A DNA stretch of 64,000 nucleotides, taken from Dugong dugon. Lineage: Eukaryota > Chordata > Mammalia > Sirenia > Dugongidae. The stretch covers positions 145,540,734 to 145,604,733 of the forward strand of contig CM057462.1 in assembly GCA_030035585.1 (NCBI GenBank), given 5' to 3'. The notes beneath the pieces are model-generated. The model did not search any database and was not told the origin of the DNA. It saw nothing but the letters and a program-made list of their open reading frames with translations. Made by a program: the position numbers and the translations under genes. This document shows positions 20,346-31,723 of the stretch, piece by piece (positions within the stretch are counted from its first letter, which is position 1; each line of letters begins with the position of its first letter).

Positions 20346-21880
20346 TCTTTGCTACTACTCATAGCCATATGACTTGCTAATGTAAACTGAAGTATTTAGT
20401 TGTTAAATGATACTTCTATGAAGTCTCCTAAAAGGGTGAAGGAGACGCCTTTTTTTTCTCTATGTCTATTTCTCCATCTGTTACCTGGAATGTGGTTGGG
20501 AGACTGGAGGTCTAGCAGCCAACGTGAACTGTTAAGAACAGAGGTCATGTATAAGGATGGTGGACCAATGAGCTAGAAGTTACCTGGATTCCTGAATCCT
20601 TCCTGAATGCATGGAGTCATTCTACTGGTCTTGGCCTCCCAACTCCCGGAATGATTTAAAACAAAAGAAAAATAATAAACATCTCTCTTGTTTAAGTCAC
20701 TCACATTAGCCAAACCTAACATTAACAGATACACATTAAGAATTACTTACAATTTAGGGATATCATAAATATAAATGATTGGACTCACTTCAGTTTCAGT
20801 TTTTTTGTACCTGAAAATTGAGTCATACCGAATTAAAATATTTTAACTATGCTTTTTCTTAAAACACATTCCTCCCAATTTTCAGGCAAGCTGAATATTC
20901 AGCTCTATTTAAGAGTACATTTTAGGGATAAATCATTTAAAATCCTTTGTGTTTAATAATACAAAGAAACAGCAATCACCTTTAAAAGATGTTTTGGGAA
21001 GCTAGGTTTTAAATCCAAACAACGATGCCATTTGTAACAGGGATGGACAAGCCTCAGAAGGATTAGAATTTGGGTTCTAATTTGCAAACAGGGCTTGTGT
21101 TTGGATTAGGATTTGACTCCAATTTCTCTTTATGGATTTAGATAAAGCTTTTATTAATCTCTCATCCTAAAGAGTGGCTTGAGTCTGTGTGGGATGGAAC
21201 AACAGATATATTTTTATTTAATAATCTCAAACAAATGAAAATGCCATGAGTGATTCCAGCCATCACATGTGAGCTTTCTAACTCTTAGAATCTGATTGCT
21301 CTTAAAGAAAGCATGTCATTTTTGAGGAGTCCATGAGTCAATTCTTAAAATTTATTTACAGTCATTATATTACTAATAAGGATGTCCATGTTGACATTAT
21401 TTAGGGTGAGAGAATTTGATTTCAAAATCATATTTCTTAAACGTGTGTGTGTGTTTCTGTGTGTGTGTGTAGATACGGCATAATTAACATTCAAAGAATT
21501 CAAGACAAGGAAAATCCTCTATAATAAAATTATAGTAAAACCCTGAAATAACATACCTGTGATAATGCAGATTTCTTCTGTAACAGCCAATTCAGACACT
21601 AGGCTATAGGCAATTGATGCCTAAATGCTTTCCAACCCACTTTCTCATATGGGGGTATGTTAAACTACTTATCTTCTATGTATGGAAATAGGATGGGGAG
21701 GGAATGTTGAGGTCACATGGGGAAAGGCTAGGTTGACAAGGGTAGAACCTAGCTTTCCTTTAATATTATCTGGCCAAATCTTCCTTAATGAGATATGAAT
21801 TCCAACTACCCTGGGAATTTCTGAATGTCTGCTGCTGTCCAGGAACTCCCAAGCAGCCCAAGCCCTGGATATTACCCACA
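20346..21880. other. Unassigned DNA with a GT microsatellite
   Basis: About 1.5 kb with no supported gene. A (GT)n tract with an interruption lies at about 21,442-21,470. A segment near 20,510-20,710 ends 'cttgtttaagtcact', vaguely LTR-like, but I cannot assign it. Confidence 0.45.
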
Positions 21881-21881
21881 A

Positions 21882-22522
21882 ATGTTGTTTTTAGGTGTCA
21901 TCAAGTCAGTTCCAATTTATAGCGGCCCTCTGTACAACAGAATGGAACACTGCCTGGTCCTGTCCCATCCTCACAATCCTTGCTATCTTTGAGCCCATTG
22001 TTGCAGCCACTGTATTAATCCATCTCATTGAGGGTCTTCCTCTTTTTTGCTGACCCTCTACTTTACCAAGCACGATGTCCTTCTCCAGAAACTGATCCCT
22101 CCTGAGACTGTGTTCAAAGTGGTGAGTCGAGGTCTAGCCATAATCACTTCTAAGGAGCAGTCTGGCTGTACTTCTTTCAAGACAGGCTTGTTTGTTCTTC
22201 TGGCCGTCCATGGTATATTCAATATTCTTCACCAACACTACAATTCAAATGCATCAATTCTCCTGTGGTCTTCTTTATTGAAAAGACCATGGCTTGGGTC
22301 AGGCGCACTTTAGTCCTCAAAGTGACATCTTTGCTGTTTTAACAGTTTAAAGATGTCTTTTGCAGCAGGTTTTCCCAATGCGATACATCATTCGATTTCT
22401 TGACTGCTACTTCCATGGGTGTTGATTGTAGATCCAAGTAAAATGAAATCCTTTACAACTTCAATATTTTCTCTGTTTATCATGATGTTGCTTATTGGCC
22501 CAATTGTGAGGATTTTTGTCAA
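21882..22522 (-). mobile_element. RTE/BovB LINE, 5'-truncated
   Basis: A complete RTE 3' end on the minus strand. Read on plus it starts with the tail 'tgttgtttttaggtgtc' and continues through 'gtccttctccagaaactg', reaching the RT C-terminal region before stopping at 'gaggatttttgtc'. It is then joined directly to another RTE piece in the same orientation. Frames are broken. Confidence 0.88.
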
Positions 22523-22690
22523 CATGTCTTGATAACATGTACAAAGCACATAAGACCAAGTCTTGCAGTTGTCACTTCCAAGGAGCATCCTGGTTATACT
22601 TCTTCCAAGACAGATCTGTTCGTTCTTCTGGAAATCCATGGTACGTATTTTGGATATTCTTCACCAACACCGAAATTCAAATGCATCAAT
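22523..22690 (-). mobile_element. Second RTE 3'-region piece, tandem with the first
   Basis: About 170 bases repeating RTE sequence already present at about 22,093-22,255 (for example 'cttccaagacagatctg', 'caacaccgaaattcaaatgc'). It lacks the terminal 220 bases of the element and has no tail. It therefore represents either a tandem duplication or a separate, truncated copy. Confidence 0.8.
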
Positions 22691-22740
22691 TCTTACACCT
22701 CAAAATAAAGATAACAAAAAACCCACAACTATGGCAGGGC

Positions 22741-22758
22741 AAAAAAAAAAAAAAAAAA
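22741..22758 (+). repeat. Poly-A run (18 A)
   Basis: Uninterrupted A tract. No recognisable retrotransposed body immediately upstream other than the RTE piece ending near 22,690, which lies in the opposite orientation. Confidence 0.85.
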
Positions 22759-23772
22759 TAGACACTAGAAGGCTCTCAATAGCTAGGATTAGAATACATC
22801 TTGGTCTATGGATGGAATTCAGGAATTCCAGCAAGCTGGCTATATGCAGGCTAGATTCCGAAAGTCATTTCATTAACCTCTTAAGTGATTGAATCTTTGG
22901 CCCACATTTATTGTATTATGATGGAGTTTTACTAAATTGAGAAGTAAGGCAAAACTCCTTGTGGGTTACACATTGCCTACAACAAACTATTCAGCACACA
23001 GGAAATCAAACAGAATCTTTTGTGAGTTGTTTGTAAATACATATGCCTGAATCTACCCCTGGAAACGCTTCTTAGTGTGTCTTAATGGAGACAAGACATC
23101 TGTATTTTGAAGAAGCTCCCAGTAATTCTAATGCTTACCTAGTAGAAATTATTATACTGTGGCTAAATTTTGTTTTCTCATCAAGCTGGAAAATCCCTCA
23201 AGCTTTTAGGACTGATTGTTGTATTTCCTTTGATTATTCAATAATAACTGAGACAATGTTGTGCCACCTTAACAACTGTGATTCTAGTAGCTTCATCTGC
23301 AACTTATATTTTTCAAATCAATCTTCTATTCTTGAATACCATTCTGTTCTGGAATAGAGAGGACTGTGGTAGAAATTAAAAATAAATATTATATATATAT
23401 CTAGGTGACAAGCAGCTCAGCTATGGGACAGACTCCTATCCAAGCAAACTGGACAAAATGAAGACAGTTTTCTACCAGTCATGGAGAAGAGTGAGTCTTG
23501 GAACCCCAAGTTGTAACTTCGGAGAAATCAATGTCCCATAACCAAAGTGGTGTTGAAATTAGAAGGTGAGCGGGAACTCATGAATTACATAAACAATAGT
23601 AGTATGCAAGGGCTCAGCAGTTAGCCTAAACAGTGGCCTGAAATGAGCAGGAAGACAACAACCTAGGAAAAAGGAGATAGAGCAGGACAAGTTACAAAGG
23701 GCAGGCAAAGGCTCTGAGCACAGGTGAGAAGCCACCCCTCCTTGAGGATCACTGAGTCACCAGGGCTTCCCT
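22759..23772. other. Unassigned DNA
   Basis: About 1 kb with no recognised repeat or gene. A short (TA)n tract lies near 23,387-23,400. Confidence 0.45.
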
Positions 23773-23774
23773 AA

Positions 23775-23926
23775 CCAAACCGAAACTCATTGCCATCGAG
23801 TTGACTCTGACTCATAGTGAACCTACAGGACCGAGTAGAAATGTCCCATAGAGTTTCCAAGGAGTAGCTGGTGGATTTGAACTGCTGACCTTTTGGTTAG
23901 CAGCCAAACTCTTAACTAAGCCATCA
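23775..23926 (-). mobile_element. Type 1 SINE (short form)
   Basis: Minus-strand copy. Read on plus: 'ccaaaccgaaactcattgcc', 'gagtttccaaggagtagc', 'ccttttggttagcagcc', ending near 'gccatcaggga'. Flanking 'tccctaa' and 'cccctaa' may be its TSD. Confidence 0.82.
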
Positions 23927-23956
23927 GGGATCCCCTAAAGGATAAAAAACAAAACA

Positions 23957-24122
23957 AAACAAAACAATGAAAACCAAACCCATTGCCATCAAGTCGATTC
24001 CTACTCATAGCGACCCTATAAGACAGAATATAACTTCCCCATGAAGTTTCCAAGGAGCAGCTGGGGGATTCAAACTGCCAACCTTTTAGCTAGCCAAACA
24101 CTTAACCAGTGCTCCACCAGGG
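23957..24122 (-). mobile_element. Type 1 SINE (short form), adjacent copy
   Basis: A second minus-strand SINE about 30 bases downstream. Read on plus it has an (AAAAC)n-like tail (about 23,946-23,966), then 'caaacccattgccatcaagt', 'ccaaggagcagctgggg' and 'gctccaccagggca'. The next flank, 'cccctagaga', resembles the 'cccctaaagga' before it, so it may have inserted beside the first SINE. Confidence 0.82.
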
Positions 24123-24507
24123 CACCCCTAGAGAGACTGGGACAATTAATTCAGCAGTCCTAGGGGAAATTTGAACAGTGCTCTTCAAAACTGGTAGGTG
24201 AGGTCTAAGGAATGTCAAAATGGTATACATGAAAGCACCTAAGGATTCTTACAAGGACTGGTGGAGGATAACTTCTAAAATGAAGAGTATTTCCTATTGG
24301 CCCATGGGATGTTGGCAGGCATTGACAGTTGGAAAATAATGAAAATTGTGACCATAATTTTTTTGATAGCTAAAAATTACTGTAATATTAGTGTTATTTG
24401 CTTTGTGGAAATAGTTTTATTTTTCCATGAAGAGTAACGTGGAATAAAAATCATTTGTTTCCTTTATACCATGTTTTGTATTAAAACGGAAAGCAAAACG
24501 TGAGATT
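24123..24507. other. Unassigned DNA
   Basis: About 385 bases, apparently unique, just upstream of the first full-length L1. Confidence 0.4.
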
Positions 24508-24533
24508 AAAAAAATTTTTTCGAGAGTTCTGGC

Positions 24534-24542
24534 AAAATGGCG
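24534..24542 (+). promoter_or_regulatory. YY1-like site at L1 5' end
   Basis: AAAATGGCG sits about 14 bases from the 5' end of L1 copy A. The other full-length copy has AAGATGGC at the matching place (48,144-48,151, minus). Human L1 has a YY1 site at a similar position that sets the transcription start. The role here is inferred from position and motif only. Confidence 0.5.
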
Positions 24543-24836
24543 CTCTAGGCAGAAGCACCACACTGTCCCTCAACAGCAAAGATCTGAAAAACTAAGCCAA
24601 ACAGAGAATACAACAATCCTGAAACCCTAAAACATCAAATGAAGAGATAAAGAACTCAGCCAACCACCAAATGGAGTCAGAAAACTGACAAAGAAAGGAG
24701 AGCGAGGAGAGAGTCATGTAGAGGTCCCCTACAAGCTAACGCAGCGCGGAGCCACCATCTTGGACTCCTATTGGAGACCAGCAAACGGGGGTACGAGAAA
24801 GCAGCCTCACAGAGCGTCCAGCGGGAGACAAAACAG

Positions 24837-25400
24837 CCGGTAATTTGCGGTGTGCGCTTTCCCACTCCTCACCCCTCTTCGCCCCGACTTGGCCTCCTCT
24901 GCTTCCCGTGGCCACGGTCTCTTGACTGGGAAGTGCCAGCTGCTTGGATTCCACACACCCAAGCGGACGGCTCTCTGGGTGCCATTTGTTGGCTTCTAGT
25001 GTTGCTTTTTTTTTCTGCTTATTTTGATTTCTCACTAGGCTCTTGCCACCTCCCCCTCCTTTCACTCAAGTGCCTGCTCCGTACGCCATCTTTGCTTCTT
25101 CCTGAGGGGCTCCAGAGTACCGGCAATTTGTGATATACTCTTTCCCACTCTCTACACTTCTTCACCCACACTCGGCCTCCTCTGTTTCCCGCGGACACAG
25201 TCTCTTGTCCAGAAACACCAGCCCGCACTAGCTGGCTCTCTGAGTGCCATTTGTTGGCTGCTGGTGTTGCTTTTTTTTTTTTTCCTGCTTCTTTGGATTT
25301 CTTGCTTGCCTCTTGCCGCCTCCCCCTCCTTTCTCTCAAGTGATTGGCTCCATGCGCTATCTTTGCTTTTTCCTGAGGGACTGTAGAGCTCCATTCGAGT
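24837..25400 (+). repeat. Tandem units in the L1 5' UTR (about 283 bp)
   Basis: Two consecutive related units. 'ccggtaatttg' at 24,837 recurs as 'ccggcaatttg' at 25,120, a spacing of 283. Each unit then repeats, in order, 'ggcctcctctg', a 'cacggtctcttg/cacagtctcttg' block, 'ggctctctg', 'gtgccatttgttggct', a T run, 'ctcttgcc' and 'gcctccccctcctttc'. The second unit ends around 25,395. Copy B has related repeated blocks at about 47,430-47,870. This resembles the monomer-type promoters known from mouse L1. Confidence 0.8.
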
Positions 25401-26436
25401 GTGGAGCTGCTTCCCAGTCTGGCCTACAGCGCTGGTGGGATCCCGGGGCTTTTGTTCGTTTGTTCATTTGTTCATTTTGAATTGTTTGTTTTCTTTTCCC
25501 TTTCTTGAGTTGGGAGCCCTTTCTGGCCAGGCAGAGCTGCGTGGCAACGAACTCCCCTTCGGCTTCCACAGATGTGTGGAGGGATCCCTGAGGACATTTC
25601 TTTTTTGGTTGTTTTTCTTTTTTTTCTTTCTGTTTTTTTGGGGGCATTTCTTGTTCTTGTTCTTTTTTTTTGATTTGTTTTCTTTTCTTTTCCCTCTTCT
25701 TCCCTTTTTGTCTTTCTTCATTGCTCAGTTTCTCATCTCTCTATATCTCCCTTCTCTTTCTGAACCCTGAATTCCAGGCGTTGTATGCCTCTGTACCTTC
25801 TGGCCAGGCTGTGCTGCAACACCTGAAAGTGACTTCCCCAGACCTCATAGCTGCATCGATGGGATCCTGGGAACTTTACGGTTCTTTAACCTTTCTGATT
25901 TTTATTTGTTCATTCTTTTCTTCCACTTCCCCTTTCTGTTTTTCTCCATTTCATAGTCTCTCATCTCTCCATTCCGACGGCAAGCTCCCCTAACATTCTT
26001 TTTTGTTTGTTTTTATGTTTTTTGGCTCCTGTTCCTCTCTCCTCTTTCCCATATCTATCTTAGCTCCACACATAACCATCTCCCCAATGTATCCTGCCTA
26101 CCTGCAACATGCACTTGACATCACACCACCAAGCAGTGCAGGCATGGCCTACTGGAATCTGCCCAGCACTGATTACCGACCCACCCTAGTGGATGTAGTG
26201 AGTGCCACAAACAACCCATCCCAGTGGCTCCTATTCAGCTAGACCTGCCCTGCTGTACCATATCTGAGTGACAGAACCTGCCAATTGGAGAAGGAGGCGA
26301 AAAGTATTGAGTGCACAGACAAGCAAACAACATAGAGCACACAGTCCACCTGCTCAGACATAGTCAAATTATTTTTTTTAAAAAAGGGACAAAACAAACA
26401 AATCTACAATCAATAAACAAGAGAAATAACTACTGA

Positions 26437-27487
26437 ATGCCCAGAAAACAGCAGACAATATCAAAACATTTACAAAAACAGGACAGGATGGTTGCAGTAG
26501 GCGTCCAAATTAAAACACCAGATGACTCTCCTGTGGAAGAAAATGCACTAGAAGTACCTGATAGGGAATTCAAATCTCTAATACTCGGAATTTTCCAAGA
26601 ACTGAGGTAAAAAAATGACAAACATGAGGAAAAAATAGACAAATTCATGGAAAATACAGACAAAGAATTGGAAGAATTTAGGAAGATGATGCAGGAACAA
26701 AATGCCAAAATAAATTAACAACTAGAAATTATACAGAAACAACAATTAGAAATCCAAAAGATAAACAACAATATTTCAGAAATGGATGATATCATAGAAG
26801 GGCTAAGAAGCAGATTTGAAACCGTGGAAGACAGGATCAGTGGAACTGAACACAAACACTTGGATACAACTCTGTTTCAGAAAAACTCAGAAAAAAGAAC
26901 AAAGAAAAATGAAGAGACCCTGAGAGTTATATGGGATGCAATTAGAAGCAAAAATTTACGAGTGATTGGCATTCCAGAACAGGCGGAGAAAACTGAAAAC
27001 ACAGAGAGGACCACTGAGGAACTGCTGACGTAAAACTTCCCCAATATCATGAAAGATGAAAAGCTGGCCATCCAAGAAGCTCAACGAACCCCATATGGAA
27101 GAGACCCAAAAAAAAAAATCACCAAGGCATATCATAATCACGTTCGCCAAAACCAGAGACAAACAAAGAATCCTGAGAGCAGTTCGTAAAAAATAAGAAG
27201 TCACATAGAGAGGAGAAACAATAAGACTAAGTTCAGATTATTTGGCAGAAACCATGCAGGCAAGAAGGCAATGGGATGACGTATATAAAATCTTGAAAGA
27301 AAAAAATTACCAGCCAAGAATAATATATCCTGCAAAACGCTCATTCAAATTTGATGGTGAAATTAGGTCATTTCCAGATAAACAGAAACTAAGGGAATAT
27401 GTAAAAGTCAAACCAAACTTACAACAATTATTAAAGGGAGTTCTTCGATCTGAGGACAAACAGCTTCAGCCCACAGGCAGAACCTAG
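26437..27487 (+). pseudogene. L1 ORF1 remnant (copy A)
   Basis: ORF1p is the RNA-binding trimeric chaperone of the L1 ribonucleoprotein. The start ATG at 26,437 (MPRKQQTISKHLQKQD) matches that of copy B. In this copy the frame hits a stop at 26,608, codon 58, and another stop follows near 26,716. Later parts are readable: the coiled-coil end and RNA-recognition-type region (26,782-27,033), and the C-terminal domain (27,242-27,487) with ARRQWDDVYKILKEKNYQP and ending QLQPTGRT. Length of the region, about 350 codons, is normal for L1 ORF1. Upstream lies the tandem 5' UTR; a 425-base spacer separates it from ORF2. Confidence 0.9.
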
Positions 27488-27912
27488 GACACAGGATCAT
27501 ACGACCCATATACCAATCTAAGAAATGAACTCTCGGGGACTATCCAAAACCAAAAGAAATACAACAGAGAATCAGAGCAGTCAATTGATGGATAATAACA
27601 ACATCAAAACAATGAAAGAGGGAATAAACGGCATAGGTATAGAACCTTATAATGGAGAGGAACGCAAGGCGATACCAAGTAATGATAGACTACTTTAAAC
27701 TTAGAAAGATATGGGTAAGATTCATAGTAACCACAAAGAAAGTTAATAAACCAACTCATAAAAATATAGACGAAAAACATAAAGTCTCAGCAAAAACAAA
27801 ACATACAAAAACAAAAGAAATGAAAAAAAAAATCCACAAACAAAAGTAACTAAGCGCAAGAGAGTAAGAAGAACAGAGAAAACTTCAGCACCCCAATAAA
27901 AAGCACTACAAA
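27488..27912 (+). other. ORF1-ORF2 spacer of L1 copy A
   Basis: 425 bases between the ORF1 stop and the ORF2 ATG. Copy B has a matching spacer of about 431 bases (45,255-45,685). Human L1 has a spacer of only about 63 bases. The A-rich end (27,775-27,850) has no conserved frame across copies. Confidence 0.75.
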
Positions 27913-30900
27913 ATGACAGCAACAAACTCACATCTATCAATATTTAAACTGAATGTAAATGGACTCCATGCATCCATAAAGAGATGGAGAGTGATAGAAT
28001 GGATAAAATACAGGATCCATCAATATGCTGTCTACAAGAGACACACTTTAGAAACAAAGATGTGAATTTACTAAAAGTCAAAGGTTGGAAAAAAATATAT
28101 CAAGCTAGCAACTACCAAAAAAGAGCAGGAGTGGCAATTCTAATCTCAGATAAAATACACTTTCAAACAAAATCTACCATAAAAGACAAAGAAGGACACT
28201 ATATAATGATTAAGGGAAGAATCCATCATCAAGACATAACCATAATAAAAATCTATGCACCCAATGACAGGGCTCCCAAATACATAAAACAAACTCTAAC
28301 AACACTGAAAAGAGAAATTGACAGTTCCACAATAATAGTAGGAGACTTCAACACACCACTGTCAGTAAAGGACAGAACAACTAAGAAGAAACTCAGCAAA
28401 GATACAGAAGACCTAAAGGGCACAATCATCCAACTTGACCTCATAGAAATATATAGAACACTCCATCCAACCACTGCAACGTACACATTCTTTTCCAATG
28501 CACATGGAACATTCTCCAGAATAGACCACATCTTAGGCCACAGAGCAATCCTCAACAAGAGCCAAAACGTTGAGATAATTCAAAGTATATTCTCTGACCA
28601 CAATGCCATCAAGGTTGAAATTAACAACAGAAAGAGCAAGGAAAAAAAATCAACTATATGGAAATTGAATAATACCCTGCTTCCACATCACTGGGTAATA
28701 GAAGAAATCAGAGATGGCATCAAAAAATTCCTAGAATCAAATGAGAATGAAAACACATCATACCAAAACCTTTGGGACACAGCAAAGGCAGTCCTCAGAG
28801 GACAATTTATAGCAATAGATGCCAATATCAAAAAAGAAGAAAGGGACAAAATCAAAATATTAACTACAGAACTCAAACAAATAGAAAGAGAACAGCAAAA
28901 AAAGCCCACAACCACCAGAAGAGAGGAAATAGTAAAGATCAGAGCAGAAATAAATGAAATAGAGAGGAGAAAAACAATAGAAAGAATCAACAAAACCAAA
29001 AGTTGGTTCTTTGAAAGAATCAACAAAATCGACAAACCACTGGCCACACTGACAAGAGAAAAACAGGAGAGGACGCAAATAACCCAAATAAGAAATGGAT
29101 GGGGAACATTACAACAGATCCAACTGAAATAAAAATGATCATAACAGAATATTATGAAAAACTATACTCCTATAAATTTGAAAACCTAGAGGAAATGGAT
29201 AAATTTCTATAAACATAGTACATACCCAAACTAAAACAAAGTGATGTTGAAAATCTGAACAGACCCATAACAAGAGAAGAGATGGAAAAGGTAATAAAAA
29301 AGAAGCCCAACCAAAAACAGCCCTGGCCCAGATGTCTTCACTGGACAATTCTACAAAACATTTACAGAAGAGCTTGTACCAGTACTACTCAAGATACTTC
29401 AGAGCATAGAACAGGAGGCAACACTTCCGAATTCATTCTAGGAAGCCAACATAAAGCTGATAGCAAAACCAGGCAAAGACGTCACAAAAAAAGAAAATTA
29501 CAGACCAATATCTCTCATGAATATAGATGCAAAAATTCTCAACAAAATTCTAGTCAATAGAATTCAGCATCATATCAAAAAAATAATACACCACAACCAA
29601 GTAGGATTCATACCAGGTATGCAAGGATGGTTCAATATTGGAAAATCAATCAACGTAATCCACCACAAAAATAAAAGGAAAGAAAAGAATCACATTATCA
29701 TCTCAATTAATACAGAAAAGGCATTTGACAAAGTCCAACACCCATTCCTGATAAAAACTCTCAATCAAATAAGTATAGAAGGGAAATTTCTCAACACAAT
29801 AAAGGGCATCTATGCAAAACCAATGGCCAACATCATTCTTAATGGAGAGAGGCTGAAAACATTCCCCTTGAAAACAGGAACAAGACAAGGATGCCCTTTA
29901 TCACCACTCCTATTTAACATTGTGCTGGAAGTTCTAGCTAGAGCAATAAGGCAAGAAAAAGAAATCAAGGGCATCCAAATTGGTAATGAAGAAGTTAAAC
30001 TGTCCCTGTTTGCAGATGATATGATACTATACATAGAAAACCCTAAAGACGCCACGAGAAATCTAGTGCAACTAATAGAAAGATTCAGCAGAGTAGCAGG
30101 ATACAAGATAAACATTCAAAAATCAGTTGGATTCCTATACACCAGTAGGAGAACGATGAAAAGGAAATCAGGAACTCAATACCATTTTCAATAGCCCCTA
30201 AAAAGGTAAAATAATTAGGAAAAATCTGACCAGGGGTGTAAAAGACCTATACAAAGAAAACTATAAAACACTACTGCATGAAACCCAAAGGGATCTACAT
30301 AAATGGAAAAACATACCATGCTCATGGATAGGCAAACTCAACATTGTGACAATGACAATTCTACCCAAAGCAATTTACAAATACAATGCAATCCTGATCC
30401 AAACTCCAAAAATATTCTTCACAGAGATGGAAAAACTAATCATTAACTTTATATGGAAAGGGAAAAAGCCCTGAAGAAGGAAAGAACTATTGAAGAAGAA
30501 TAAAGTTGGAGGATTCACACTACCTGACTTCAGAACCTACTAGACAGCTACAGTAGTCAAAACAGACTGGTACTGGTAGAACGACAGATATATTGACCAA
30601 TGGAACAGAATTGAGAACCCAGATGTAAATCCATCCACCTACAGTCACCTGATCTTCGACAAGGGCCCAAAGTCCATCAAATGGGGAAAAGGCAGTCTTT
30701 TTAACAAATGGTGCTGGCAAAACTGGATATCCATTTGCAAAAAAATGAAACAGGACCCATACCTCACACCGTATACAAAAACTAGTTTAAAAAGACCTGA
30801 ACATAAAGCCTAAAACTATAAAGTTCATAGAAGAAAAAGTAGGACCAACACTTCAGGCCTTAATACATGGCATTAACAGGATACAAACTATAACCATCAA

Positions 30901-31723
30901 CGCAAAAAACCCAACAGATAGTCGAGATAACTGGGATCTTCTAAAAATCAAACACCTATGCTCTTCAAAAGACTTCACCAAAAGAGTAAGAAGAGAACCT
31001 ACAGACTGGGAAAAAATTTTTGGACAGTACAAGTCAGACAAAGGTCTAATCTCCATAATCTACAAGAAAATCCAACAGCTCTACAACAAAAAGACACATA
31101 ATCTTATTAAAAAATGGGCAAAGGAAATGAACAGACACTTCACCAAACAAGACATTCAAATGGCCAACAGACACATGAGGAGATGCTCGCGATCACTAGC
31201 CATTAGAGAAATGCAAATTAAAACCACAAGGAGATACCATCTCACCCCTGCATTACTGGCACGAATCAAAAACATTGGAAATAACAAATGTTGGAGGGGC
31301 TGCGGGGAGATGGGAACTCTTATGCACTGCTGGTGGGAATGCAAAATGATACAACCATTTTGGAAAATGATATGGCACTTCCTCAGAAAGCTAGAAATAG
31401 GCATACCATTCAATCCAGCAATCCCACTCCTAGGAATATATCCTAGAGAAATAAGAGTCGTCACTCGAATAGACATATGTACACCTATGTTCATGGCAGC
31501 ATTGTTCACAATAGCAAAATGATGGAAACCACCTAGATGCCCATCAACAGATGAATGGATAAACAAACTATGGTACATACACACAATGGAGTACTATGCA
31601 ATGAGAAAGAACAATGATGAATCTGTGAAGCATTTCATAACATGGATGAAACTGGAGGACATTATGCTGAGTGAAATAAGTCAATCACAAAAGGACAAAT
31701 ATTGTATAAAACCTCTATTGTAA
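27913..31723 (+). pseudogene. L1 ORF2 remnant (copy A): endonuclease and RT
   Basis: ORF2p nicks target DNA and reverse-transcribes L1 RNA. The ATG at 27,913 starts with LNVNGLH-type residues. The frame shifts within about 70 bases and resumes from 27,984 to 29,132 (382 aa). That block holds the endonuclease with [14 protein letters not shown] and SDHN, then the linker. Further breaks follow. The RT core is at 29,517-30,194, with [14 protein letters not shown] and [12 protein letters not shown]. The thumb region (30,200-31,000) is broken by shifts. The C-terminal cysteine/histidine segment is at 31,127-31,522 (CWRGCGEMGTLMHCWWECK). The likely stop is TAA at 31,721-31,723. It cannot encode a full protein. 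Confidence 0.92.

Noticed and set aside
25399-25993. Phe/Leu-rich frames resembling membrane proteins
   Set aside because: They are translations of the T- and C-rich 5' UTR of L1 copy A.
27984-29132. 382-codon open frame as a host gene
   Set aside because: It is the endonuclease and linker part of L1 ORF2 in copy A, with frame breaks on both sides.
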